A stretch of 64,000 nucleotides of DNA from Neckera pumila (taxonomy: Eukaryota; Streptophyta; Bryopsida; Hypnales; Neckeraceae): positions 3,410,001 to 3,474,000 of the forward strand of contig OZ018415.1 of assembly GCA_963969595.1 (NCBI GenBank). The letters are read 5' to 3'. The notes beneath the pieces are model-generated. The model was not told the DNA's origin, did no database searches, and saw only the letters and a program-made list of their open reading frames with translations. A program made the translations under genes and the position numbers. Positions 12,180 to 23,910 of the stretch are shown one piece after another. Positions within the stretch are counted from its first letter, which is position 1. Every line of letters begins with the position of its first letter.

Positions 12180-13465
12180 TATACCACACTAATAGGCTCA
12201 ACAGTGCGAGCGGGAGCGGAGGGGGAAGAACGTTTGACGCCCGTCGTCGTCGTCGTCGCAGATGTTCTCCGACGAAATGCGGCCATAGCCGCGACTTCTA
12301 CTGTTACACTGCTACGACTAAGTTACTGCCGCGGGAAGAAACGCCGGAAGGAGACTACTGGAGCAGCGCGTGCGCTCATCCCGTGTAGAACTCAAGACCG
12401 GGCCTGCCGTCAACTTCCGGTCAGTTGTTTGCTCTTCTTCAACGCCCGCGGTACGGTCTCTCTCGTCATTCTCCTGTTTCCCTCCGTCTCTCTCTGTTTT
12501 TCGTACCTTGCCGCATTTTCCTGCTCCGTCCTGCACTTCCTGTCCGATCTCGCGTTAGCTGCATCATCGAGAGCGTCCGGTACGGGATACACAGCTATGT
12601 CACCGTTTTTTCACAGGTTTGGTTGGAGTTTGGTTGAGTTTTAGTGGAGGTTTTGGCGGTATCGCATTTGTGGAGTGATGTTTATGTTGCAAGGTTTTTG
12701 TCTGGCTAGTTCACGAGAACAGCGTGTCATAATCGGGAGAGTTTTAGTTCCTTGATTTTCTACTTTTTTAGTTTCTTGTATTTCGTTTGTATTCTAGGTT
12801 CGAATTTTGTTGTTGTAGATACCTTGAGGTTTGGGAGAGGGAGTTGGATCGGTGTTGGCCAGGGAATAAATGTTGAACGCATTTGGATCAATTTTTCTTG
12901 CTGCAGGAATTTCTGCAAGAAGAATTAGATTATTGTTTATTTCGTGTATTTGTTGTGTATTTTCGTTTCGAATTTCGAGTTTTAGCGACACGAGGTTTGA
13001 AAGAGGGAGGTGGATTGGTGTCGGCCTGGGAGTACGTGTTGAAACGTATTTCGATCGATTTTGCGGTGGAGGAGTGTCAAAGGAATTAGTTAATATGGCT
13101 AGCGGCTGAGCTTTGTTTTTTCCGTCTGGTTCTCCGTATTCGAGTTGTTGCTAGGATGAAGAACGTATGGTCTGTTCTGTTTTTGTTAGTCTCACGTGTG
13201 CATGTTTCGCAGGCGCATTTCGAGAGGTCTATCATAAGCGTTCAGATTTTCTGCATCTGTTGTACCGACTGTTTGCAAAGAAGCATAATCGGTCTATTGT
13301 TGGCCACTTCGAGAGCAGTGGAAGGGGACCTGCGTAACATAAGTGACACTAGACTTGTGCGCTTGGTTCTTCAACATTGGAAACGGTTTTTACAAACTAG
13401 ATTGCAGTAGTACTTCTGTGACAAAAAGGAAAAGTTAATTGTGCTTGTATTCTGGCTTGACTAAG
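12180..13465 (+). promoter_or_regulatory. Promoter / 5' leader region of the M50B-like gene
   Basis: GC content rises sharply at about 12200, with a CGT/GTC trinucleotide run at 12242-12258, marking the start of the genic island. Several potential donor and acceptor sites lie in this stretch (for example TTTCGCAG ending at 13212), so one or more 5'-UTR introns are likely. Open frames here show no family resemblance and are treated as leader sequence. Confidence 0.4.
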
Positions 13466-16400
13466 ATGGCCGACTGGTACCTTCGTGATGGCTTGTCTCA
13501 CAGCCAAGTTGCATTCGTTGCAACTATTGGCGCGTTTTGCTTTATCATCCTTGCTGTAAGTCTATCTCCTCTTTCTCTGCTGATGCTTTAAATTTACTCA
13601 TTTAAAAAAAATTATCACATCGTGCTTGCATAACTCGAACCTAAGCAGCTCGGACCTCTTGTCGGATTGAGCTTTGGTCCTACAACTTGGAGGTAATTGA
13701 ATGTCTGCCCTTTTCGGCAAGACAAATGCCTAGGAACAGATTCTCCTGTACAATATTTGTGCCTGAGTGATATCCTCGGACATACTCTGACCTATTTTGT
13801 CGTCAATAGTAACATTGGAGAGTTACAATAGTGCTGGTTCCGATGATTATACACCCGACCTAGTTGCAGATAACTTTGAAGAGTGAAGAGATTTTCACTT
13901 CTTGATTAGAGGATGTCGGATATAGCAATCTATGAAGGGTTTAATGTTATGATGTTGTGGGGCTTGTCCTTCATGTGTGACTGTTCATCTCTTGTGGTTT
14001 TACACCCTGGATCATTTTGGTAACAGTATTAGTATAGATGTGCAAGCGCATAGAGTGCTCGGAGCATAAACCTTTAATTGAAAATTTAATGACCTATCTC
14101 TTTGACATTCTAGGGAATGTAGACTCCACATTTTTCATTATCTATCAGGTCGAGATGGCTTGGATCGGCTAGATTGTTTATTCAATGTTGTCATTCTGCA
14201 GTTGTGGAAGACACCGGTGCTTACCCCTTTCAAACTTATTACGGTCTTTCTTCATGAGGCAAGCCATGCTACGGCATGTAAGCTTACATGCGGTAAGGTA
14301 TGTGCAGAATTTTTTATTCCTCTTAGCCTTCAGTCTTAGAATATTTTGCCATCCGAGTGCTTGTAACGGACCCTCTTAACGTGATTTGTAGATGCATTGG
14401 CTTGTGACATTTTACTTTACGTGACAATTTTGTAATAGTCAGTCGGTACGGGAATCAGGGGAGTTGACTCAGGAACTTATGGATGCGATTTTGATCTTGA
14501 TATGGAGTGGAGTCTGGTATGGGCAGGTTGAAGGCATGGAAGTCAATGTCGATGAAGGAGGTGTTACACGCACACGTGGTGGCAAGCAATGGTTCATCTT
14601 ACCTGCTGGCTGTACGTTTTCGGGCTACCTCCATACCGTCTTTAATGAACTGCTGAAACCTACTCAGTCTTCTACTTTATTATAGCCGGTTGGAATGTTT
14701 ACATTGTCCAGGATCCTCTGATCACTCTGCGTGCAGTGTTAACGGATACATTCAGCCGGATTTGTTGAATGGGTTGCTCGACAAGCTTCTAAAGTTTGCA
14801 GAAGGGGTTTTCTTACATGGGCACAGATCTGGGATCGTCATTCTGGGGAATGGTGTTGATAGTTGCTTCAACGAATGGTTTGACACTCCGTATCGCAGCT
14901 GGACTGCTCATCGCTGCTCTTGTCGTTGTATTGGTGGTAGCAAAGAATGTAAGTTTGCCGTCCTCCTGGGTTTCCCACCTCTTACTGTATGGTTGTCTTT
15001 TGAAGAGTTCGTCGCTGGTAGAATCGAATTAGTCTGGACATTCAAATTTCGAACTTAAGTGAAGGTAACCGCTCCGTGTTAGCACCATGGCATGGCGAAA
15101 TTTCCTGCTACGTGTAGAGGTGCATCAGAGGGTGAACAGTACAATCAGGGTTTTCTACTGGCAATAGTGATATTAATTATTCACCTGAAGGAAGTGATGA
15201 GTTTTGCAACTCGGAAATCTCTAGTGCTAACGGGATTTTTGATCGGAAACGCCTTGTCCGAATAACGCTTTAATCATTACTCAGGGTATCTTTGAATCCT
15301 ATGTATTATAACAAATGTCCGTGAAAAAGTAAGGGAACCTAGTTTGCTCATGTGATAAGTGACTCCAAGCTAGCTTGTGTACTGCCTTGCTCTTTGCTGA
15401 TCCGTGCTTCCCGCTGACAGTGCCACACGCATTCCGATTGTCTTCTCTAACTTCCTAGAATCATGTTATCTGTTGGCGAATGGTAGCTTCTCAGTATTGC
15501 AGTTCTTATGTTTTAAAGTAATGTTCTAATAGTGTGAGCTTTATCGTACGATTCTGATTGTTGTCATTTGTGTGACCCCCACTTCAGTGGTTCCTTCGCT
15601 TCTTATGCATTGGTGAGTGCCATGTTCTTCCTATTTGTATTTACAAGTCCTAGACACGTTATACTTTCCTCTTTGAGGCTGAATGCTGAATTTGGACTTA
15701 ATAGTTAGGTTTAACGTGGTCACTTTCCTGGATTTACAATTCTCAGTTTCAGAAACTCCATGGACCTTGTATACTTATCTAGTACTTCGTTTCAGGTTTT
15801 TTGGCCTTCTTGATATTGATCTGGGTCTTACAAGAGCTCACCGTCGTCAAAATACTCCGATACGTGATCTTATTCATGGGTATTATATCTTTCAATCTAT
15901 ATTGCTTTGTATTACTGCCTTGTACCTTTGTAGGACGCTGAACGGGTGCAATCTTGCAATGAAAGTAAACATGCCATTTATTACCTTACATGCATCCATT
16001 TTTTCTCGTGTATCCCTGAAGGTTCTGATACCTGTTGTTCTGTAGTCGGTAGCTTGAAGTGGGTCTTTATTTTTGGCCTTGTACTTTATCATTTTCTCTA
16101 GATCGAATTCTCTCTGGCTTCATGTGATACTTACTTTTATGCAAGCTATACACATACTTCTTTCATGGAGAAAATTCATGCTGATCTAATTAAATGCGGT
16201 TTTAGTAGCAACTAGAGTGTTTGGGGACGTTCACTAACGTGCAGGCTTGTGGGCCACAGGTGTGATGAATTGTCTGTTTTCTATTTATGGTACGAAAACT
16301 GAATTCAAGACTGCTTTCAATTTTTCAACCATTTGTATTCCTGCCTTTCTGTCAGTCCTTTGCCATTTTGTGATAAAATATCGTTGAAAATACTTCGTCA

Positions 16401-17033
16401 ATATTACTGTTGCTATTTTTTCAATTTGTTACCAGAATGCTGACAGCTGCTTTGCTCAGATATTTATGATGACCTTATCTCAAGACGAGTGAATTCAAGT
16501 GATGCTGAAAAATTTGCTGAGAGATACCCATTACCATGCTGCAGTGGCTTGCTGTGGGGTATAATTTGGTTAGTGAACGTCCTCGATCCATTCTAATTTC
16601 GCTCCAGTCTCCTTTCATCTTTCTTTTCTCTCTTTTCTCCACGTGTATCATTAGACGTGGTCCAACGAATGTCTGGAAATGGTGCGTGTAGGAAAATAGA
16701 ATGCCAGATTAAAGAGAAATCCGACTTGACATTTATCTGTTGACGTGTGCTATTTCCTTTCACGTACACAAATACGTGTTCAAGTCTCTTGTTCAGTTCC
16801 AACGGAGATGTCGGCAACACAGATAATCACTAATTTCAAAAAAGTAGGATTTTAAAGCTTCCGATCCATCAATTCAAGGTCGAGCAATGATGCATAGACT
16901 GGTCCTCTACTAACCAAGTATACTGAAACTGGTTATGACATTGCTTCGGTGGTACATGTGCAGGGGATTTATCTCTGTTATCTTCCTTGCTGCTGCTGTG
17001 TATCTTGGGCTTGTGAGCCTTTCTTCTCAGTGA
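13466..17033 (+). CDS. M50B-like membrane metalloprotease, nine exons, intact
   Basis: Exons 13466-13555, 14202-14297, 14527-14611, 14827-14948, 15588-15612, 15796-15879, 16260-16289, 16460-16568 and 16964-17033 splice with GT-AG borders and matching phases into 711 bases, 236 residues plus stop. The protein resembles the plant peptidase M50B-like family. An N-terminal helix at about residues 15-30 is followed by the zinc motif HEASH at 48-52. Next come the conserved VNVDEGGVTRTRGG segment and the LPAGYLGSSFWGM segment, then several hydrophobic helices, a YDDLISRRVNSSDAEKFAE loop and a final helix before the stop. In the M50 superfamily, HExxH residues bind zinc for cleavage of substrates within or near the membrane. 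The substrate and compartment here are unknown, and the M50B group is poorly characterised. No lesion is seen. The start is the first ATG in frame and gives the usual short N-terminus. Confidence 0.9.
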
Positions 17034-17686
17034 AGGAGTCTTTTCTTAAAGAAATTCATGTACTCTATTCTTTCTTAAGGGTTACCAATTTTTTCTCAAG
17101 TGTGGTAGTAATTGATGAAATAGATTTGCCGTTGTACTTTTGGCAAAATTTGCCTCTTGACTTGAGTACGCTCATGCTAGGTTTAAACTCTTCTTCGGAG
17201 TCCATGTAGAATTCTTAAGAGAACTGCCTCAATAGAACTACCCTACGTCATGTTCAGTTGAATCTCGCCCTCGGAGCCTGCTTTTTGGTCTGCTAGTGTG
17301 ACTGATGCTCAGATTAGCTTCATACTGCACCGAGTTCAGTTTTCTACAGTGGCAGGGATGTTGCTCAAGTAGAATGAACTGGAGTTTAGGACGATGACTT
17401 AGAGCATGTTGATATGGCCTGATGAACGAATTTTCCTTACATCCACAACGGACTTTAGTGGGTTTTCATTTGGAGCAGTCGTCTGGTCGAAATACTGTAG
17501 TCTAAAAATTCCAGATGGAATTGAAGCTGATGGAAGTGGTTTCTTCAAAAGGAGTCATTTTGAAACTGTGTTTGTCATCGGTATAGGTTTCCACCTAGTT
17601 ATCTTTACTAGTATAGGTACTTGTACTGGAATTGTCGTTAATTTGATTGACATTCAAAATAACTTCTTTTGCTTTTGAACAAAGCT

Positions 17687-17692
17687 AATAAA
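17687..17692 (+). terminator. Candidate polyadenylation signal AATAAA
   Basis: An AATAAA hexamer lies about 650 bases after the M50B-like stop codon, at the point where base composition drops into the AT-rich desert. Confidence 0.4.
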
Positions 17693-18868
17693 ATGAAGTG
17701 TTTGAAGTGTAGTTTCAACTTCACTCATAAATTTTTCTTAAATTTTAAAAATACTTTTTTTATTTAAGTTTAAAGTAGAAGATCAATAACCATGTTTCTA
17801 AATAATGAGTGAAATTTCTTTGATACCATAACATTCTACACTATAATGTGTTTCCATTTTGAAGTTTTCAGATCATTTAAGCAGGTTTTGCATATGATAT
17901 GAGTTTCCTTTACTTTTTCTTCAAAAATTCATGATAATTTGAAATTGTCATTGTGAAATCAAAAAATATTTATGATGTATATTAGGCATATATGAAAAAT
18001 AAAACTCAAAAAATTCACTCAAAAATAGTAGAGAAATAGAGGATGTAGAGTGGAGGATTTAATGTTTGTCTTCATTGTTATAGATTCCCTTGTTTAGGGG
18101 TTCAAAAATTGAATTAACTCTAGTGCAAGTATCAATTTGAATGGCTAGCCTATTGGAGCATTTTGAAGTTTGACTATATTGTTATAGGTTCCTTTATTTA
18201 GAGTTTAAGAAAAAGAGTATATCTAGTCTAAACAATAAAATGAATGACAAGTCTATTAAATAGTGTTATTTGAGGTGCAATTATTTGCTAAGGTCATACC
18301 ACTAGTATCCTAAAATAAGTGTCTACATTGAAAACTTGTGATATTTTAGAAGTTTTGAGTATATACATTGGAAGCTTTCTTGAGCATGTTTCTTATTTAG
18401 GTTGCAATGATCATATATAATGTTTTTCATTTTGGCACTATGCATTGAATGGAGTTGTACAAAACCACCAGAGGTAAAATGTCAATACTTGTGGTTCATC
18501 CAAGTATCATATTCAATCACAATGTAAACATCAAATACACCTCAAAGATAGGAAAATGACACCTTTGGTGTGAATATTATAATATAGAACCTAATGGTCA
18601 CTAGTAGAATCACTAGTTGAAAAATCAACCTTTAGACTAAAAACTCAATTAGAGTACAATGGTTACCTATTTTGGGCCCTATTTGGCATTTTGAAAGGTA
18701 TTCTATGAAATTTTCTTTATTTTTTGCATAGAATACTAGGAGGGGGACAACAATTTCTTGCAAATACTATAACTATTAATTAATAAGAGTAGATTATTTT
18801 AGATCAATAACTTCTGCAAATACAATTGACCTATGGTGAAAATGAAGTGAATCAAGTTTGTCTTCATA

Positions 18869-19058
18869 TGTTGAGTACAAGCTAAAGTAAGTGAGCCTAT
18901 TGTGCACAAAATAGGAGCAAATTCATTGTATGCAAAACGATCTTAGTGGCTTACATTTCTGAACTTGAATATACACCACCATTACAATTTTGCCCACAAT
19001 GAATTTGTTCCCATTTTGCCTGCACTAGGTTCGCTTACCTAAAATGTAGCTCAACTCA
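18869..19058. repeat. Long imperfect foldback (about 70-bp arms)
   Basis: Sequence at about 18869-18939 is the imperfect inverse of 18987-19058. The centre of each arm carries AAATTCATTGT and its complement, and the outer parts carry GTTGAG...GTAAG and its complement. The loop is about 47 bases. This could be a small MITE or a hairpin-RNA locus. Confidence 0.7.
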
Positions 19059-19070
19059 TTGTTTGCAAGG

Positions 19071-19158
19071 CTAGTTACATATTGTATTATTCACTAGTTA
19101 ATATTGTATTATTCACTAGTTACATATTGTATTATTCACTAGTTACATATTGTATTAT
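19071..19158. repeat. 23-bp tandem repeat
   Basis: About 3.7 units of ATTGTATTATTCACTAGTT plus four spacer bases follow one another; one unit lacks a base. Confidence 0.9.
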
Positions 19159-20261
19159 CTTGAACTAAAATCAATAGAATCCCTTTCTAATCTAAAGCCA
19201 TTGTTGATTGTGTGCTCCTAAGGCTTAGAGTAGAACCATTTTTCTAAAGATTAAAGTAATTCAACTCCGTTAATGATTCAGCATGCTCAAAAATTCATTG
19301 CTTCCTAAAAGTTAGTATTACAAATACAAATTTAAATCAAGTATGTGCACATGAGTTAGAAGTGGGAGAACTTAGATGCTTCCATGCTTAGGATGGACCC
19401 CTCAACCATTGACTTTGCATCAATGTAGGCACTTATTGCAATTAAACTGCTATAAGCATTCAAGTGACTAAGAATGAGTTTGAAAACAAAGCTAAATTCA
19501 TTGATTGATCTTTATTTGAAGTTTATAACTTTGGATGCATTGTATAGAATAATTTGGAAAAATAATTTGATGTTTGGAGCACTTGTATGGTGCAAACGGT
19601 GCACTAGTTTTCATGTTGCAATTGTTTTCTAGGATTTTCAAATCTTTGAATCATGACCTATTAAACTGTAGCCCACTAGTTCTTAAAATTTATATATAGA
19701 GAGAGAAAGTGATTATTACATCATTTATTGAAAATTTTGAAAGTCTAAGGAGAAAACATATTTAATATTTTGAATGATTGAGGCATTTATTAAAAGACCA
19801 ATGTATTGCCACAAAGCCTCAACTCACTCCAAAAAAAAACTCAAACTTCAAAACACATGGAATTATTAGTTCTAAATTTTTCTAAATGAAAAATATGTCA
19901 AATGAAATCATCAAGTATTTTATTTCTATTTTCATATAGTTGAATTTTCATATTTAAAGTTTTTTGATGATTCATTATTTTCTACATTAATTTTTTTGAT
20001 GATTTTAATGTTCTGACTAGAAATATATAAATGGGATTTATAATAAAAATATGGATTTAAGTTTGGTCTTTTTAAACCCACTAAGTATTGGCATTCAAAG
20101 AATTATTAAATGAAAGGTTTTAAAATTATAAATCTTCAAGATAATTTGTTTTTTGTTTTGACAAATTACATTTCAATATATTCTTTGTATATATATAAAT
20201 CTAAAAGTTTGTCCTTAAAATTTTGTAAGAATTCAATGCTACACAATTTCTTAGCCACAAA

Positions 20262-21085
20262 GATTTCAAAGTCTCATTGGAAATTTTATTAGGCCATGAC
20301 CTTAATTTTTGACATGATTTTTGGAGCTTTATTTAAACAAATAAAACACATTAGCTTTATGAAGATGTAATTTTCATTTGGATTTGTGCTTGGTAGCAAA
20401 AATTTTGCTAAGCTCCAAAAGCAATTTGATCTGGTAAAAAAAATGAAAAAAAATCTCTCATAGATTATTTTTTTGGCTAATTGTAAAGCTTATATTCATT
20501 TCATTTGGAGTTCTTATTCGTGAGGTAAAAATTATGGAGCTTTTTGTTTTGAGGGCAATCAATGCATTTTCTTGAGAAAATAACGTATTGTATTTGTTTT
20601 TGAATTTGATCTATATTAAAAAATTCTCTAAGGTTCAATTTGCTTTTTGGAACAAACTAACCATTGGTATTAGTATGTTTCAATTCCATCATAGAGCAAT
20701 TCAGAATTTATTTTTGTCCTTCTCTCATACCTATAAATTCTACTCAACAATTCTTTTTAAAAAAATGAAAATCAAGTGCTGTTGTTATTAAATAATTTTC
20801 CTAAATTTTCAATTCAATTCTCTACCATAAAGGATTTTTACATCAAACTTTGTAGGGCAATATTCAAAGTGAATAGCGTTCAAGATCTTATATTCTAGTC
20901 ACAAAAGGTTAAAAAAAAACTTGCAAATATTTTGCAATCTTCAATGTCAAAAGTTTATGAAATTTTTTCCATATATTCTATGCTAGTTAAGTGCATGATC
21001 TTACAGTCAGATATATGAGAAAATATTCATTTTTTTTCTCTTCGCAATAGAAATGGCCTTGGGACTTTAGAAATTAAATGGTTTA
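20262..21085 (+). mobile_element. Degraded copy of the TTAA-flanked ~930-bp element
   Basis: The order of landmarks matches better copies at 28.6-32.5 kb: CTTAATTTTTGACATGATTTT early, the shared TTCATTTGG phrase, the GAGAAAATAACGTATTG stretch, and an end in CTTGGGACTTTAGAAATTAA. The left terminus is eroded. No coding capacity. Confidence 0.6.
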
Positions 21086-22966
21086 AAAAACAAAATTATG
21101 TCAATATAGACAAGAGTACTCATTGATGGAATAAATGTACACAAATAATTTGTCAAAAAACAAAAGGGTCATAGCTTGCAACCACCCTTTGTTTAAATAA
21201 ACAAAAGTTGTAGATTTTGAATTTTAGCATTGCTTTTGTATGGTTTGATTTATAGGTTCTATCACCAAAATTTATAAATTAAATTCAAAATGTAAAATGT
21301 AAATTCCTTCCATAATTAATTACATCTTTAATATTATAAATTTTAGAGTCATTGTTTAATAGACTTGAAATTATAAAATTATAAATATTACTATGATTAT
21401 TTATTATTCATTCAAAAATAAAAAATTTATTACCTGTAATGCTCCTTTGCTCCTTGTAACAACTAACAAAAGACTTAAGAGAATTTTGAGAACGAGAAAT
21501 CTAAATAATTTTTTTTTTATAGGTGACTATTAATTTTTCATCTTTTTAATAATGGCAAATATGATATTATTATGAATAAAGAAGTTTTATTTCTAATGTA
21601 ATTTGATTTATCCTTTGAACACAAGGTAATTCATTTAGATTACAACAATACTATGTAGGAAAAAATTGATTTGAACAAAAGCCCTAGAACTCAATTCTAT
21701 GGCCTAAGAGATGAAATTTTATATAATTATCTTCAAGTAAAAAATGAATGCCAAAGGGTAATTCCCACATAATTAATCATTATTAGACTTTTTAATTTTT
21801 TAAAAACAATACATTCAATAATTCATAGAAAATGGATTTGAACTTGTTTATATCCACAAATCATAACCTCAAATTTGAAGTGAAAAGTGCATCTAAAAAA
21901 TTAATTTGTAGAAAATGATATGGTCAAAAGTTGAATTGAATAGTTGAACAAAACTTCTAAAGCAACATTTTGGTTATAAGGATTTTGGAAATTACCCTAT
22001 TTAAGGACTACAAGTTCAAATTTGAATAATGGATAAACCAACTAATGTATTCTAATAACATCTAATCTTGGATTTTTCACCACCTAATCAGTCATTTGTA
22101 GATTGTTGTTTTAGTTCTTTAACATTTATACAGTATTTATCATCACAATTTTACTTTGTTGATATTCTTTAAACAAAAGATACAAGTGTATTTAACTAAG
22201 AAAACACCCTTCAAAATTGATTCAAATTAAAAAAATAAACAAAATTAAAAAATAAACACTACAATTAGAACTTAAGATGTTGAATGTAATAGAAAATAAT
22301 TCTTTTCATTCTTTTAAAAGTTACAATTAAAATTAGACAAAAAATTTTACAATTTAAATATTCATCATCAACCACGCTACTAGACATGACAAAAGTGGGT
22401 GAACATAGTGGTTAGAGATGAGTTGCATAAAGAAAATTTAAAAGCTATATTGAACCTTAAAGCCCACAATAATGGCCAATTTCTACATGAATTTGTGAAT
22501 TTGTGAACTTTTTAACCTTTTATACTACAAATTATAAATTTATAAGTTATTTGTGAAATTTTGATTTGTTAAATTGTACATAAATAGACTTTACAATTTG
22601 CTAATTTATAAATTTATAAATTTGGTATTTTATTAAGTTTTCATATTTAAACTGGGGCTTGGTTGCTCTCTGTCCTATCTACTAATTGGTAAAGTTGCTT
22701 CCATTGGAAGTGATCACCGTTGAAGTTTAAATTTTGTTTTTTTAATAAAATGTTGCGTCACATATAACAATTTCTTCACAATTCTAAACAAAAGCATTCA
22801 AAAGGTAATTATTGTCAGAGTCATAACAAAAATTCTTCTAATTTATGTCTTAGTGCGTACATCTTAGTAAAGTTACTTTAAAAAATTTATTAATTTTCAA
22901 ATGGATTGGATGGATTGATGCATGTTTATAAGCTTATTATTCATTCTATTTTGATTAATCACATAA

Positions 22967-23235
22967 CCTTTAAAGTCCCAAATTTCTCTTTGAAGGACAA
23001 ATTAAGATTTGGTTCCTATAATTTCAAGTTTTGTCATGGTTTTTTGAATTATTTTTTAAGATAAGAAAATAGATTAGCTTTTTTGTAAATGTAATTTTTG
23101 CTTAGTTGATGCCTAGGAGCAAAATTATACCACATAAAGCTCAAAATTGTCGAGTTTTAGTTGCAAAACAAGTCACAAATAATTTGAAATATTTATTTTT
23201 TAATTATTTTTTAAAAATAATTTTTTTAATATATT
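22967..23235 (+). mobile_element. 5' fragment of the TTAA-flanked ~930-bp element
   Basis: It starts ACCTTTAAAGTCCCAAATTT, an eroded version of the family terminus, and keeps the first quarter of the element, including the TAGGAGCAAAATTATACCAC phrase shared with other copies. The rest is missing or too diverged to see. Confidence 0.55.
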
Positions 23236-23639
23236 GTACAATTCAATCATTTCATTAATATTGCAATTTCTCCTTGATGCAAATTCCTTATAGAGTGGTC
23301 TTTGTACTAAATATCTAAATAGTTTCAAATTGCTACAACATTGAGTTCCAACTTGTCTTGCATGACATCAAATTGGAACGTGCTTTTGCCATCCGACATA
23401 GTCAAGATGCTCCAAGGTGTGCTAATATGATGATTATCTAAATCCTTATAAATGAAACATTCTTATTCATATTGTCCTCAACAACGCAATACAATACAAA
23501 AGATTATAAAGATAAATAAATAAATTTGGACTTGAAATAACTGTTGAACTTTCAAAAATCAAAATTATATTTTATTATATTTCTAGGTACTTTTTTTAAA
23601 AATGGAGCAATTGTGTGATGTAGGTGAAGGGATAAACAA

Positions 23640-23910
23640 ATTATAAGAAGCAATAGTTATGACTGCACTTGAATCACTTCATTTCATGGCTTTAGTTGTG
23701 TGGCATCATGCTTCCATGGCAACATGCTTCATTTCATTATTTTAGTCAATTGACTTCATGATTTAATGATTTCATGGCCATGTCATGATTTTATATCATT
23801 ATTTTCATTGTTTAGCTTGATGATTTTATGATTCCATGGTCATGTCATGACTTCATTTCATTATTTTAGGCATTTGGCCTCATGATTCCATGGCCAAGTT
23901 ATATCTAAGT
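23640..23910. repeat. Degenerate CATG-rich tandem repeat
   Basis: Repeated phrases such as TTCATTTCATTATTTTAG, GATTCCATGG and CATGTCATGA recur at irregular spacing of about 70-90 bases. Confidence 0.6.

Larger units (their letters stand above)
17700..20260. other. AT-rich gene desert, left part
   Basis: No exon-like sequence is seen. It contains a long imperfect foldback and a 23-bp tandem array, listed separately. Confidence 0.6.

Noticed and set aside
12204..12644. 146-codon open frame with a poly-valine stretch
   Set aside because: It results from a GTC trinucleotide run in a GC-rich leader; the recognisable gene starts downstream at 13466.
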